From NCBI GenBank assembly GCA_001800005.1, contig MGUL01000092.1, positions 32,378-55,917 of the forward strand: DNA of 23,540 nt, in the 5' to 3' direction. The stretch is from Elusimicrobia bacterium RBG_16_66_12 (GTDB lineage: Bacteria > Elusimicrobiota > Elusimicrobia > UBA1565 > UBA9628). Both the position numbers and the translations under genes were made by a program. A model generated the notes under the pieces. It searched no databases, was not told the DNA's origin, and saw nothing but the letters and a program-made list of their open reading frames with translations. Below are positions 15,450 through 22,897 of this stretch, one piece after another; position 1 is the stretch's first letter, and the number at the start of each line of letters is the position of its first letter.

Positions 15450-15946
15450 AGCCACCCGGCCGCCGCGGCGGCTATACCTTGACCGAGATGCTGATGGTCG
15501 TGGCCATCATCGGCATCCTCGCCACGGTGGGCGCGCGCATCCTGGTCCAGGTCAACCGCTATTTCATCATGACGAGCACGCGCGCCGAGCTCCAGCGCGA
15601 GGCGCGGGCCCTGATGTACGTCATCAACCGCAATCTGAGACAAGGCACGACCGCCTCCGTCATCATCGACCGAGCCAACACGTCCCAGCCCTTCTACTCG
15701 CGCCTGACCTTCACGAAGATCCAGGGCACGACGATCAGGTACTACCAGAGCGGCACCAGCCTGATCCAGCAGGTCGGCACCCAGAACCGGACGCTGACCA
15801 AGAACCTCAAGTACCTCGCCCTCACCTTCCCGCGCTCCGACGACCTCAGCATCGTCTCGGTCTCGGTGACCCTCGAGAAGAGCATCTACCAGGGACGGAC
15901 CAAGGCCCTGCACATGGCCTCCGAGAAGGTCCGGCTGATGAACTGA
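15443..15946 (+). CDS. Prepilin / pseudopilin (PilW- or GspH-like)
   Basis: A 167-residue protein whose ATG at 15443 lies inside the last codons of the giant prepilin gene (7-base overlap), which suggests translational coupling. The prepilin peptidase site is RRGG|YTLTEMLMVVAIIGIL, with Gly11, Tyr12 and Glu16 at +5, followed by a standard 20-residue hydrophobic helix. The remainder (STRAELQREARALMYVINRN, then a strand-rich half ending SEKVRLMN) looks like a minor pseudopilin head. Its correct frame differs from that of its neighbour, so a long open frame in front of it is not part of it. It ends one base before the ATG of the third operon gene. Confidence 0.88.
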   Translation: MVKPPGRRGGYTLTEMLMVVAIIGILATVGARILVQVNRYFIMTSTRAELQREARALMYVINRNLRQGTTASVIIDRANTSQPFYSRLTFTKIQGTTIRYYQSGTSLIQQVGTQNRTLTKNLKYLALTFPRSDDLSIVSVSVTLEKSIYQGRTKALHMASEKVRLMN

Positions 15947-15947
15947 T

Positions 15948-17258
15948 ATGAACACCCTCCACCGTGACGCCCGCTCCCGCCGCGGCCAGGTCCTGGCCGG
16001 GGTGGTCCTCATCGTGATGGTCCTGCTCATCATCGTGCCCGCGATGGTCATGTGGGTGCGCGAGGAGAGCCGCTCCTCGGTCAAGGACCGGAAATCGACC
16101 GTCGCCTTCAACCTGGCCGAGGCGGGCACCGACCGCGCCTACTGGAAGCTTAAGAGCTCGACCTCGACCTGGGCCAACGCGAGGCTCGGCGTCTCGCTGG
16201 CCGGCTACAATTTCGACTCGACCTACACCGATATCCCCGGCGGGGCCTACCGCATCAGCATCACCTCGGGCCCCAACGCCGACCAGGTCACCATCATCTC
16301 CGAGGGTCGCGACAGCCAGTCGAAGGAGAAGCGCTCCATCCGGGTGCGCTACACGAACTCGGCCGTCCCCGGGGGCCTGATCTCCGGCGCGACCATCGAC
16401 ATGGGCGGCAGCAACATCGTGCATTGGGGGCCCGCGCTGGCCATGGGGAATATCTCCCTCTCCGGCACCTCCGCCGGCCGCTACTTCCCGCGCAAGCTCT
16501 CTAAGCAGGTCGTCACCGGGACAGGCGGCAACCCGCGAGACACCAACGGCCTGACCCCGCCCAACACCGACAACCTGGAATGGTGGTCCGCCTACGACGT
16601 GCCGGAGCTGCCCATCTTCGACTTCGCCGCCCTGCGCTCCTCGGCCTCGGCCACCGGGACCCTCAACTGCGACGGCAGCTGCCCCGCCAGCGGCTCATGC
16701 ACCATTGCCTGCGGCTCCGCGTGCGTGAACTGCTCGGTCGGCAATATCTACAACGACACCCGCAAGCTGTCGGACTACATCTGGTACTGGGACAACAACC
16801 TCTCCGCCACCGGCAAGAACGGGATCAAGGGCACGATCATCATCCGCGGCAACTACAGCGTCGCGGGCACCGACCAATACAACCCGGCCGCCGTCCACGT
16901 CCCCGCCGCGGCCTGGAAGGAATACCAGCAGTTCGACACCGGCTCGACGAACCAATATCCCGGCGACACCGGGCTGAAGACCAACGCGGCCACCTACGAC
17001 ATCGGCTCCTGCGGCGTGACCTGCGAGGGCTCGGCCTCGGGCAGCGACGTCGGGCTCTACGGCTTCATGTACGTGGGCGGCACCATCAGCATGACGGGCG
17101 ACTCGGACGTCTACGGCGCGGTCTGGGTGCAGTCGGGCTGGTCGGGCGCCGGCAACGTGATGATCTTCTACAACGACACGCTGCAGCTGCCCCAGTTGAA
17201 CGTGACCCTCTCCCGCGACTCCTGGGAGGAGGTCCCGGCCCAGCCCGCGACCTGGTAG
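15948..17258 (+). CDS. PilX-like minor pilin with a cysteine-rich insert
   Basis: A 436-residue protein beginning one base after the preceding stop. Residues 1-70 match the PilX N-terminal type: a short basic leader RRG|QVLAGVVLIVMVLLIIVPAMV, then a helix containing STVAFNLAEAGTDRAYWKL. Unlike classical prepilins there is no Glu at +5. The body has repeated short Gly/strand units near 360-410 (YGFMYVGGTISMTGDSDVYG) that resemble polymer-like beta structure. Six cysteines are packed in residues 241-262 (positions 241, 245, 251, 255, 259, 262) and two more lie at 355 and 359, giving eight, an even number that allows four disulfides or metal ligands. It completes a PilV/PilW/PilX-like trio. The apparatus genes (ATPase, secretin, prepilin peptidase) are not in the window. 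Confidence 0.8.
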   Translation: MNTLHRDARSRRGQVLAGVVLIVMVLLIIVPAMVMWVREESRSSVKDRKSTVAFNLAEAGTDRAYWKLKSSTSTWANARLGVSLAGYNFDSTYTDIPGGAYRISITSGPNADQVTIISEGRDSQSKEKRSIRVRYTNSAVPGGLISGATIDMGGSNIVHWGPALAMGNISLSGTSAGRYFPRKLSKQVVTGTGGNPRDTNGLTPPNTDNLEWWSAYDVPELPIFDFAALRSSASATGTLNCDGSCPASGSCTIACGSACVNCSVGNIYNDTRKLSDYIWYWDNNLSATGKNGIKGTIIIRGNYSVAGTDQYNPAAVHVPAAAWKEYQQFDTGSTNQYPGDTGLKTNAATYDIGSCGVTCEGSASGSDVGLYGFMYVGGTISMTGDSDVYGAVWVQSGWSGAGNVMIFYNDTLQLPQLNVTLSRDSWEEVPAQPATW

Positions 17259-17259
17259 C

Positions 17260-17277
17260 CCCGCCGCGCCCGGCGGG
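17260..17277. repeat. GC hairpin between the prepilin operon and tmk
   Basis: CCCGCCG and CGGCGGG pair in a 7-bp stem with a four-base loop directly after the PilX-like stop. No U-tract follows, so factor-independent termination is doubtful; it may stabilise the 3' end of the pilin message. Confidence 0.35.
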
Positions 17278-17285
17278 CGGCGAAT

Positions 17286-17294
17286 TGCTAGAAT
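17286..17294 (+). promoter_or_regulatory. Extended -10 promoter of tmk
   Basis: TGCTAGAAT is an extended -10 element (TGn plus TAGAAT). No -35 box is visible 17 bases upstream, which extended -10 promoters can do without. Counting seven bases from the hexamer puts transcription start at 17301, exactly the GTG start of tmk, hence a leaderless message. Confidence 0.5.
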
Positions 17295-17300
17295 TCCCGC

Positions 17301-17930
17301 GTGCCGAGACGAAAAGGCCTTTTCATCGTCCTCGAGGGCCCCGACAAGTCGGGCAAATCCACCCAGGCCCGCCTCCTCGTCGAAGCCCTCGGCGCCCTCG
17401 GCCGTCCGGTGCTCCACACCCGCGAGCCGGGCGGCACCGGCGTGGCCGAGGCCATCCGCAAGGTCCTCCTCGACCCCAAGCTGGAGGTCTCCCCCGTCGC
17501 GGAGCTTTTCCTCTATGAAGCCTCCCGCGCCCAGCACACGGCGGAGGTCCTGCTCCCGGCATTGAAGGCGGGCAAGACCGCGATCTGCGAGCGCTACACC
17601 CTCTCGACCGACGTCTACCAGGGCCTGGCGCGCGGCCTCGGCCTGGAGACGACCGGCACGCTCAACCGCATCGCCACGGGCGGACTCACGCCGGACCTCA
17701 CCATCGTCATCGACGTCCCGGACTCCGAGTTCTCCCGCCGCGATAAGAAACGCGCCCTGGACCGCCTGGAGCGCGAGAATGCCGCCTTCAAGCGCCGCAT
17801 CCGCGCGGGCTACCGCCGCCTGGCCCGCTCGGCCCGCAAGACGATCCTCCTCGACGGCACCCGCCCGGCCGATGACCTTCACCGCGAGATCTTGGCCCGC
17901 GTGACTGACAGGCTGTTTACTTTTTTATAG
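17301..17930 (+). CDS. tmk: Thymidylate kinase
   Basis: A 209-residue kinase phosphorylating dTMP to dTDP, using ATP, before the final step to dTTP. The P-loop is LEGPDKSGKST (Gly13 to Thr21), followed by the substrate motif HTREPGGTGVAEAIR (40-53), the ERYTLSTDVYQG motif (97-108), and a basic lid SRRDKKRALDRLERE (145-159). Length fits the family. It starts with GTG at 17301; there is no Shine-Dalgarno, but an extended -10 box sits seven bases before it. tmk next to holB is a common bacterial pair; here an ATPase gene is wedged between them and its promoter lies within the tmk 3' end. Compare 48 G/C in the 60 bases at 17401-17460. Confidence 0.95.
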   Translation: MPRRKGLFIVLEGPDKSGKSTQARLLVEALGALGRPVLHTREPGGTGVAEAIRKVLLDPKLEVSPVAELFLYEASRAQHTAEVLLPALKAGKTAICERYTLSTDVYQGLARGLGLETTGTLNRIATGGLTPDLTIVIDVPDSEFSRRDKKRALDRLERENAAFKRRIRAGYRRLARSARKTILLDGTRPADDLHREILARVTDRLFTFL

Positions 17931-17944
17931 TAGTGGTATAAAAT
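17916..17944 (+). promoter_or_regulatory. Promoter of the first AAA/DUF4143 gene, inside the end of tmk
   Basis: TTTACT (17916-17921) and TAAAAT (17939-17944) are 17 bases apart in an AT-rich patch covering the last codons of tmk. Predicted start 17951 is one base before the ATG at 17952, so the transcript would be leaderless. No Shine-Dalgarno is present. Confidence 0.5.
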
Positions 17945-17951
17945 AGTCTAA

Positions 17952-19163
17952 ATGAAGATAGCCCGCAGCTGCTTCGAGGATCTGGTCAAGGAGATCGAGC
18001 GGCCGGAGGTCTCCATCCTGCTGGGGCCGCGTCAGGTCGGCAAAACCTTCCTGCTTCGAGAGCTTCAGAAGCAGGCTCGCGGGAGCGGACTCGGCACGCG
18101 ATACTCCGACCTGGAGATCCCCTCGGATCTCATGGCCTTCAACAAGACCGACGCCGAGGTGTTCCGCATGCTCACGGAGAAAGCGGGCATCGTCTTCATG
18201 GCTGAGTTCCATTATCTGAAGAACGCCTCGAAGATATTCAAAGCCGTCTTCGATGGCCGCAAGAAGATCAAGATCTTCGCCTCCGGCTCGTCTGCGATCG
18301 AGATCCACAAACACCTCAAGGAAAGCCTCGCGGGCAGGAGGCTCGTCACGCGAATCACGCCTCTCAGCCTGGGAGAATTCAATCAGAAGGCCCCCGCGGG
18401 CGCGGCGACGAACCGTTACGAGGAGTACCTGACCTATGGCGGCTTGCCGGGACTTGTCAATGTCCCCGACGCGCCGTCCAAAATCAGACTTCTGAATGAA
18501 CTTCTGGCGACCTACATCCAAAAAGACGTGAAGGCCCTGATCAAGGAAGAGAACATCCGGGCTTTCAATCATCTCATCTATCTGCTGGCTGAGAATCAAG
18601 GTTCGTTGGTCTCCGAAAACAGCCTATCACGCGAGGTCGGCCTGACCGCCGCCACGGTCAACAAGCATCTCTCCATCCTGGAAAACACCTATATCTGCCA
18701 CCCCGTCCACTCCTATTCCCTCAGCCTCGGCAACGAGCTGAAGAAATCCAAGAAGATCTATTTCTACGATCTCGGCATAAGAAATGCCCTTCTGAAGGAT
18801 TTCGGCTCGATACGACACAGGAGAGATCGCGGCGTCCTCCACGAATCCTTTATATTCCTGCAGTTGGCCTACGCGCTCAAGCCCAATATAGAGATCCGGT
18901 TTTGGAGAAACAAGTCGGGGCAGGAAATCGATTTCGTCGTCTTGAAGGACCGGAAGCCTTTTCTCATCGAGGTCAAAACGACCCTCTCCCGCCGAGAGGT
19001 CCCTCCGGCGATGAAGACTTTCATCTCTCACTACCCGGAAACGCTCGGGGCGATCGTATTCTCCGAGAACATGGTCGGCGAAGAGACGTTCATGGGGAAA
19101 ACCATCCGCTTCAAGCCCTTGGCGGAAGCTTCAAAGATCATCCGGACGTTGATGGCGGCATAA
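17952..19163 (+). CDS. AAA_14/DUF4143 ATPase with degenerate Walker B (ATPase 1)
   Basis: A 403-residue ATP-binding protein of the AAA_14 plus DUF4143 family, whose biological role is not established. Walker A is GPRQVGKT (25-32). In the Walker B place, normally a hydrophobic run ending Asp-Glu, it reads VFMAEFHYL: Ala84 replaces the Asp, Glu85 is kept. Conserved FASGSSAIEIH (109-119), SLAGRRLVTRITPLSLGEF, and YGGLPGLV follow. A helix-turn-helix-like section at 222-250 fits the linker. The C-terminal DUF4143 part has a nuclease-like pattern, HESF (Glu298), QEIDFVV (Asp327) and LIEVK (Glu340, Lys342), all retained. The region is lower in GC (27 of 60 at 18721-18780) than tmk and holB, suggesting acquisition. 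Its TAA overlaps the holB ATG by one base (TAATG). Confidence 0.85.
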   Translation: MKIARSCFEDLVKEIERPEVSILLGPRQVGKTFLLRELQKQARGSGLGTRYSDLEIPSDLMAFNKTDAEVFRMLTEKAGIVFMAEFHYLKNASKIFKAVFDGRKKIKIFASGSSAIEIHKHLKESLAGRRLVTRITPLSLGEFNQKAPAGAATNRYEEYLTYGGLPGLVNVPDAPSKIRLLNELLATYIQKDVKALIKEENIRAFNHLIYLLAENQGSLVSENSLSREVGLTAATVNKHLSILENTYICHPVHSYSLSLGNELKKSKKIYFYDLGIRNALLKDFGSIRHRRDRGVLHESFIFLQLAYALKPNIEIRFWRNKSGQEIDFVVLKDRKPFLIEVKTTLSRREVPPAMKTFISHYPETLGAIVFSENMVGEETFMGKTIRFKPLAEASKIIRTLMAA

Positions 19164-20095
19164 TGAGACTCGACAAGGTCCTGGGCCAACCCCGCGCCGC
19201 CAAGACGCTCGAAGGCCTGCTGACGACCGAGAAGATCCCCTCGGCCATGCTGTTCACGGGCATGGACGGGGTCGGCAAGGCGCTGGCCGCCCGCGAGTTC
19301 TCGAAGGCCCTGGTCTGCCGCGAGAGGCCGTTCACCGGAGAGGCCTCCTGCGGCTCCTGCCCGGATTGCCTGTCGGTGGATAACCGCTCCCATCCCGACG
19401 TGGCCGTCCTCGATGAGCTCTACCAGGCGACGCTGGAAGAAAAAGAGGTTGAAAAGCAAAAAATCTGGCACGTCGACACGGTCCGCCATCTGTTGAAGGA
19501 CCTGAGCATGAAGTCCATGCTGGACGGCTGGAAGGTCGCCGTCATCCCCGACGCGCAGCGCCTCAATGAGGCGGCCGCGAACTCGATGCTGAAGTATCTC
19601 GAGGAACCCCTGCCCAAGACAATCTGGATCCTGTGCGCGACCCAACGCGAGCGCCTGCCCAAGACCATCTCTTCTCGCTGCTTCACCGTGCCCTTCGGCC
19701 CCCTGCCCGCGCCGATCCTGGAAAAGATCCTCGCGGGCCGCGGAATCCCCGCCGACAAGGCCCGGCGCCTGGCCGCGCTGTCGGACGGCTCGGCCGGGCG
19801 CGCGCTGGAGATGACCGGCGACGAGGCCCTGCCCCGCGCCGGAAGCCCGCTCGACGCCGTGACCATCGCCGATTCCCTGCCCCGCGACCTGGCCGCCGCG
19901 CGCGTGCGCGTGGAGAAGACCCTGTTCTGCCTCGGCCAGGAACTACGCCTGCGCCACCTGGAGGGCGCGCGGACCTTCGCGCAGGTGGAGGGGCCGCTGC
20001 GTGAGCTGTCTCGCCTACGCACGGCCCTCAAAGCAAACGCTGACCCGAAGCTCATCATGACTTTGGCCGCTCTCGAAGCCGAGTCCGCACGATAA
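19163..20095 (+). CDS. holB: DNA polymerase III delta-prime subunit
   Basis: A 310-residue clamp-loader subunit. The start MRLDKVLGQPRAAKTL at 19163 is the natural one; the open frame extends upstream through the ATPase gene but is not coding there. Walker A-like GMDGVGKA (33-40) has Ala where ATPases have Ser or Thr. A zinc module follows with Cys52 and CGSCPDC (Cys63, 66, 69). LNEAAANSMLKYLEEPLP (134-151) and the sensor motif ISSRCF (169-174, SRC) are typical of delta-prime and gamma/tau subunits. The lack of the long C-terminal region of DnaX argues for delta-prime. The 60 bases at 19741-19800 have 49 G/C, very unlike the preceding ATPase gene. Translation is coupled to that gene by TAATG. 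Confidence 0.92.
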   Translation: MRLDKVLGQPRAAKTLEGLLTTEKIPSAMLFTGMDGVGKALAAREFSKALVCRERPFTGEASCGSCPDCLSVDNRSHPDVAVLDELYQATLEEKEVEKQKIWHVDTVRHLLKDLSMKSMLDGWKVAVIPDAQRLNEAAANSMLKYLEEPLPKTIWILCATQRERLPKTISSRCFTVPFGPLPAPILEKILAGRGIPADKARRLAALSDGSAGRALEMTGDEALPRAGSPLDAVTIADSLPRDLAAARVRVEKTLFCLGQELRLRHLEGARTFAQVEGPLRELSRLRTALKANADPKLIMTLAALEAESAR

Positions 20096-20164
20096 CGACC
20101 GATCTAGGACGCCGCCAAGGCCTCGGGCTCATTGAATCATGGCCAGATGGAGAGTTGTAATCTA

Positions 20165-20178
20165 TTCAGCACACTGAA
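20165..20178. repeat. Palindrome upstream of ATPase 2
   Basis: TTCAG-CACA-CTGAA is a perfect 5-bp inverted repeat with a four-base spacer in an AT-rich gap (21 of 60 G/C at 20161-20220) upstream of the second ATPase. It precedes the candidate promoter and could be an operator. The first part of the gap (20096-20150) shows nothing recognisable. Confidence 0.35.
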
Positions 20179-20182
20179 CAAT

Positions 20183-20211
20183 TTGTGATTTGCATGATAA
20201 GCGATTATTTT
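20183..20211 (+). promoter_or_regulatory. Candidate promoter of ATPase 2 and metG
   Basis: TTGTGA (20183-20188) and TATTTT (20206-20211) are 17 bases apart; predicted start is near 20218, about eight bases before the ATG. The hexamers are poor matches, so confidence is low. No Shine-Dalgarno precedes the ATG. Confidence 0.35.
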
Positions 20212-20225
20212 AGCAGCGTATTTTT

Positions 20226-21386
20226 ATGACATTTAAGCGGCAACTGATTCTCTCACCCCTTCACACCAACCTCGCGAGGCCGGCCCATGTCCTCCAGATA
20301 CTGACGGGCCCCAGACAGGTCGGGAAGACGACCGCTATTCATCAGTTCTTGGAATCGTGGCCGGGGCCGAAGTTCTATGCGACGGCGGATCAGCTGACGC
20401 CTCCAGACGCTCAGTGGCTGGCGGAGACTTGGCGTCAAGCCCGAAAACTCAAGGGCAAGATGCCGATCCTGGTCGTTGACGAGATCCAAAAAGTCCCCCG
20501 ATGGAGCGAGGCGGTCAAAATGCTCCATGACGAAGACGTCCGGGCCAAAGAGCCGCTGCGAGTGATCCTTCTCGGGTCGTCCGCTCTTCTTCTTCAGCGC
20601 GGGATGCAGGAGAGTCTCTCGGGACGCTTCCAACTCACGCACTGCCCGCATTGGAGCTACTCGGAATGCCGCCAAGCGTTCGGATGGACGCTCGACCAGT
20701 TCCTCTTCTACGGCGGCTATCCCGGAGCCGTCCCCTTCATCGACGATTTCACCGCCTGGAAGGACTATATCCAGAATTCTCTTCTGGAGACGGTCATAGG
20801 ACGCGACATCCCGGCCGTGCACCGGATCGACCATCCGGCTCTTTTCCGGCAGACCCTCGCGCTGGCTTGCCGGCATCCCGCGGAAGTCATCAGCCTCCAG
20901 AAACTGCTGGGTCAACTGCAAGACCGAGGCAGCATCAACACGCTGGCGAACTACCTGGAATTGATCGCGGGCGCGTTCCTCGTCGAACCCGTCCGCAAGT
21001 ACAGTCCGCGCGCCATTCGAGTCCGGGCATCCAGCCCCAAACTTATCGCGCGCAACAACGCGATCGTCACGGCCTTACGAGGCGTATCCTTTGAGGAAAC
21101 CCTGCGGGACCGGCCCTTTTACGGCCGCCTCGTGGAAAATGCCGTCGGCGCGTCGTTCCTCAACGTCGGTGACAACGTCTTCTATTGGTCCGAGAGAGAC
21201 AAGGAGGTCGATTTCATCGTGCAGCGCGGAAAGGACCTGCTGGCGGTGGAGGTCACAGCCGGAGACGGACACCCAACGCCAGGCCTGAAGACATTCCTGA
21301 ATCGCCATCCGGAGACGAAGCCCGTTCACATCGGGGGAGCGTACGCCGACCTATCCGTGGAACAGTTCCTGGAACGAGGATTATGA
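20226..21386 (+). CDS. AAA_14/DUF4143 ATPase with altered nuclease-like motif (ATPase 2)
   Basis: A 386-residue second member of the AAA_14 plus DUF4143 family, clearly divergent from the copy upstream of holB. Walker A GPRQVGKTT (28-36) and Walker B PILVVDEIQ (80-88, Asp85, Glu86) are intact, followed by VILLGSSALLL, SLSGRFQ and YGGYPGAV. In the C-terminal part Glu304 (VENAVG) and EVDF (Asp329) are kept, but the ExK position reads VEVTAG, with Thr344 in place of Lys. GC is lower than in holB (34 of 60 at 20461-20520). The stop overlaps the metG start as ATGA (21383-21386), so metG is translationally coupled to it. An AT-rich 130-base gap with its own promoter-like signals lies before it. Function unknown. 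Confidence 0.85.
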   Translation: MTFKRQLILSPLHTNLARPAHVLQILTGPRQVGKTTAIHQFLESWPGPKFYATADQLTPPDAQWLAETWRQARKLKGKMPILVVDEIQKVPRWSEAVKMLHDEDVRAKEPLRVILLGSSALLLQRGMQESLSGRFQLTHCPHWSYSECRQAFGWTLDQFLFYGGYPGAVPFIDDFTAWKDYIQNSLLETVIGRDIPAVHRIDHPALFRQTLALACRHPAEVISLQKLLGQLQDRGSINTLANYLELIAGAFLVEPVRKYSPRAIRVRASSPKLIARNNAIVTALRGVSFEETLRDRPFYGRLVENAVGASFLNVGDNVFYWSERDKEVDFIVQRGKDLLAVEVTAGDGHPTPGLKTFLNRHPETKPVHIGGAYADLSVEQFLERGL

Positions 21387-22897
21387 AGAAATATTACATC
21401 ACGACCCCGCTCTACTACGTCAACGCGGCCCCCCATATCGGCCACGCCTACACGACCGTCGCCGCCGACGTGCTGGCCCGCTCCAAGCGCATCCGCGGCG
21501 CGGAGGTCCACCTGCTCACCGGGACCGACGAGCACGGCCAGAAGATCGAGGAGGCGTCCAAGGCCGCCGGCAAGTCCCCGAAGGAGTTCTGCGACGAGAA
21601 CTCGGGCAAGTTCCGCGACCTCTGGAAGCGCCTCGACGTCCGCCCCGACGACTTCATCCGCACGACCGAGCCGCGCCACGAGAACAGGGTCCGGGAACTC
21701 TTCCTAAAGCTGAAGGAGCGCGGCGACGCGTACAAGGGGCTCTACCGGGGCTGGTATTGCGTCCCGGACGAGACCTTCTTCAGCGAGACCGACGCCCCGC
21801 CCGACGAGAAGGGACGGCGTCTCTGCCCGAACAAGGAGTGCCGCAAGCCCCTCCAGCAAATCGAAGAGGAGAGCTGGTTCTTCAAGCTCTCCAAGTACCA
21901 GGAGCCGCTGCTGAAGCACTACCGGGAGCACCCGGGGTTCCTGCGCCCGGCGCACCGCGCGGCCGAGATCCTGCGCTTCGTCGAAGGCGGCCTGCAGGAC
22001 CTCTCGATCTCGCGCCAGAAGGTCAAGTGGGGCGTGCCGGTCCCCGGCGACGAATCCCACACCATCTACGTCTGGTTCGACGCCCTGATCAACTATTGGT
22101 CCGCCGCGGCCGGCCGCGACGACCTGTGGCCCGCCGACGTGCACATCGTCGGCAAGGAGATCTTCCGCTTCCATGCGGTCATCTGGCCCGCCATGCTGAT
22201 GGCCGCGGACCTGCCCCTTCCCAAGTGCGTGTTCGCGCACGGCTGGTGGACGGTGGACGGCGACAAGATGTCGAAATCCAAGGGCAACTTCGTCGATGCC
22301 GATTCGGTCGTCGCCGAGTTCGGAGTCGACGCTTTCCGTTACTTCCTGCTGCGCGAGATGCCCTTCGGCAACGACGGGGACTATTCGAAAGGCGCGCTGC
22401 TGCGGCGCTTCAACGCGGAACTCGTCAACGACCTCAGCAACCTCGTCTACCGCGTCGAAACGATGGTCGACAAATACTTGGAGGGCAAGCTCCCGGCCAA
22501 GCCGCCTTTGGACGGAGAACTCTACACCAAGTCCGTGGCCGAGCGCGCGCCCGAGGTCTACGCGAAGATGGACGCGCTGGACTTCCATGGCGCTCTCGAC
22601 GCCATCTGGGAGGTCCTGCGCGGCCTCAACACGCACATCGAGCATACGAAGCCGTTCAAGCTCGCGAAGACGGACATGGCCCGCTGCGAAGCGGTCCTCT
22701 CCGACATCGTGAGCTCCTTGCGCATCGTGGGCGGCTGGCTCGACCCCTTCATGCCTCACACGGCGGCCAAGATCCAGATGCAGTTGGGCGTCAGGCAGTT
22801 CCCCGACGCCCTCACGGCGGAGGACGTGCTGACGGGGGTCAGCGCCCACCCGGGCCGGATCCAGAAGGGCCCCATACTCTTCATGCGCAAGATGTGA
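21383..22897 (+). CDS. metG: Methionyl-tRNA synthetase
   Basis: A 504-residue class I aminoacyl-tRNA synthetase charging tRNA-Met. HIGH is APHIGHAY (16-23) and KMSKS is GDKMSKSKGN (293-302). A reduced zinc-type insert has Cys126 (WYCVPDE) and CPNKEC (Cys148, Cys153). The anticodon-binding helical domain follows, ending near QKGPILFMRKM. The short form lacks the C-terminal tRNA-binding (EMAP-type) domain, which is normal for many bacteria. The ATG at 21383 is chosen for its natural family N-terminus MKKYYITTPLYYVNAAPHIG; upstream in-frame reading lies in the ATPase gene. It overlaps the ATPase stop (ATGA) and its own stop overlaps the next start (GTGA), so it is inside a tightly coupled operon. 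Confidence 0.97.
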   Translation: MKKYYITTPLYYVNAAPHIGHAYTTVAADVLARSKRIRGAEVHLLTGTDEHGQKIEEASKAAGKSPKEFCDENSGKFRDLWKRLDVRPDDFIRTTEPRHENRVRELFLKLKERGDAYKGLYRGWYCVPDETFFSETDAPPDEKGRRLCPNKECRKPLQQIEEESWFFKLSKYQEPLLKHYREHPGFLRPAHRAAEILRFVEGGLQDLSISRQKVKWGVPVPGDESHTIYVWFDALINYWSAAAGRDDLWPADVHIVGKEIFRFHAVIWPAMLMAADLPLPKCVFAHGWWTVDGDKMSKSKGNFVDADSVVAEFGVDAFRYFLLREMPFGNDGDYSKGALLRRFNAELVNDLSNLVYRVETMVDKYLEGKLPAKPPLDGELYTKSVAERAPEVYAKMDALDFHGALDAIWEVLRGLNTHIEHTKPFKLAKTDMARCEAVLSDIVSSLRIVGGWLDPFMPHTAAKIQMQLGVRQFPDALTAEDVLTGVSAHPGRIQKGPILFMRKM

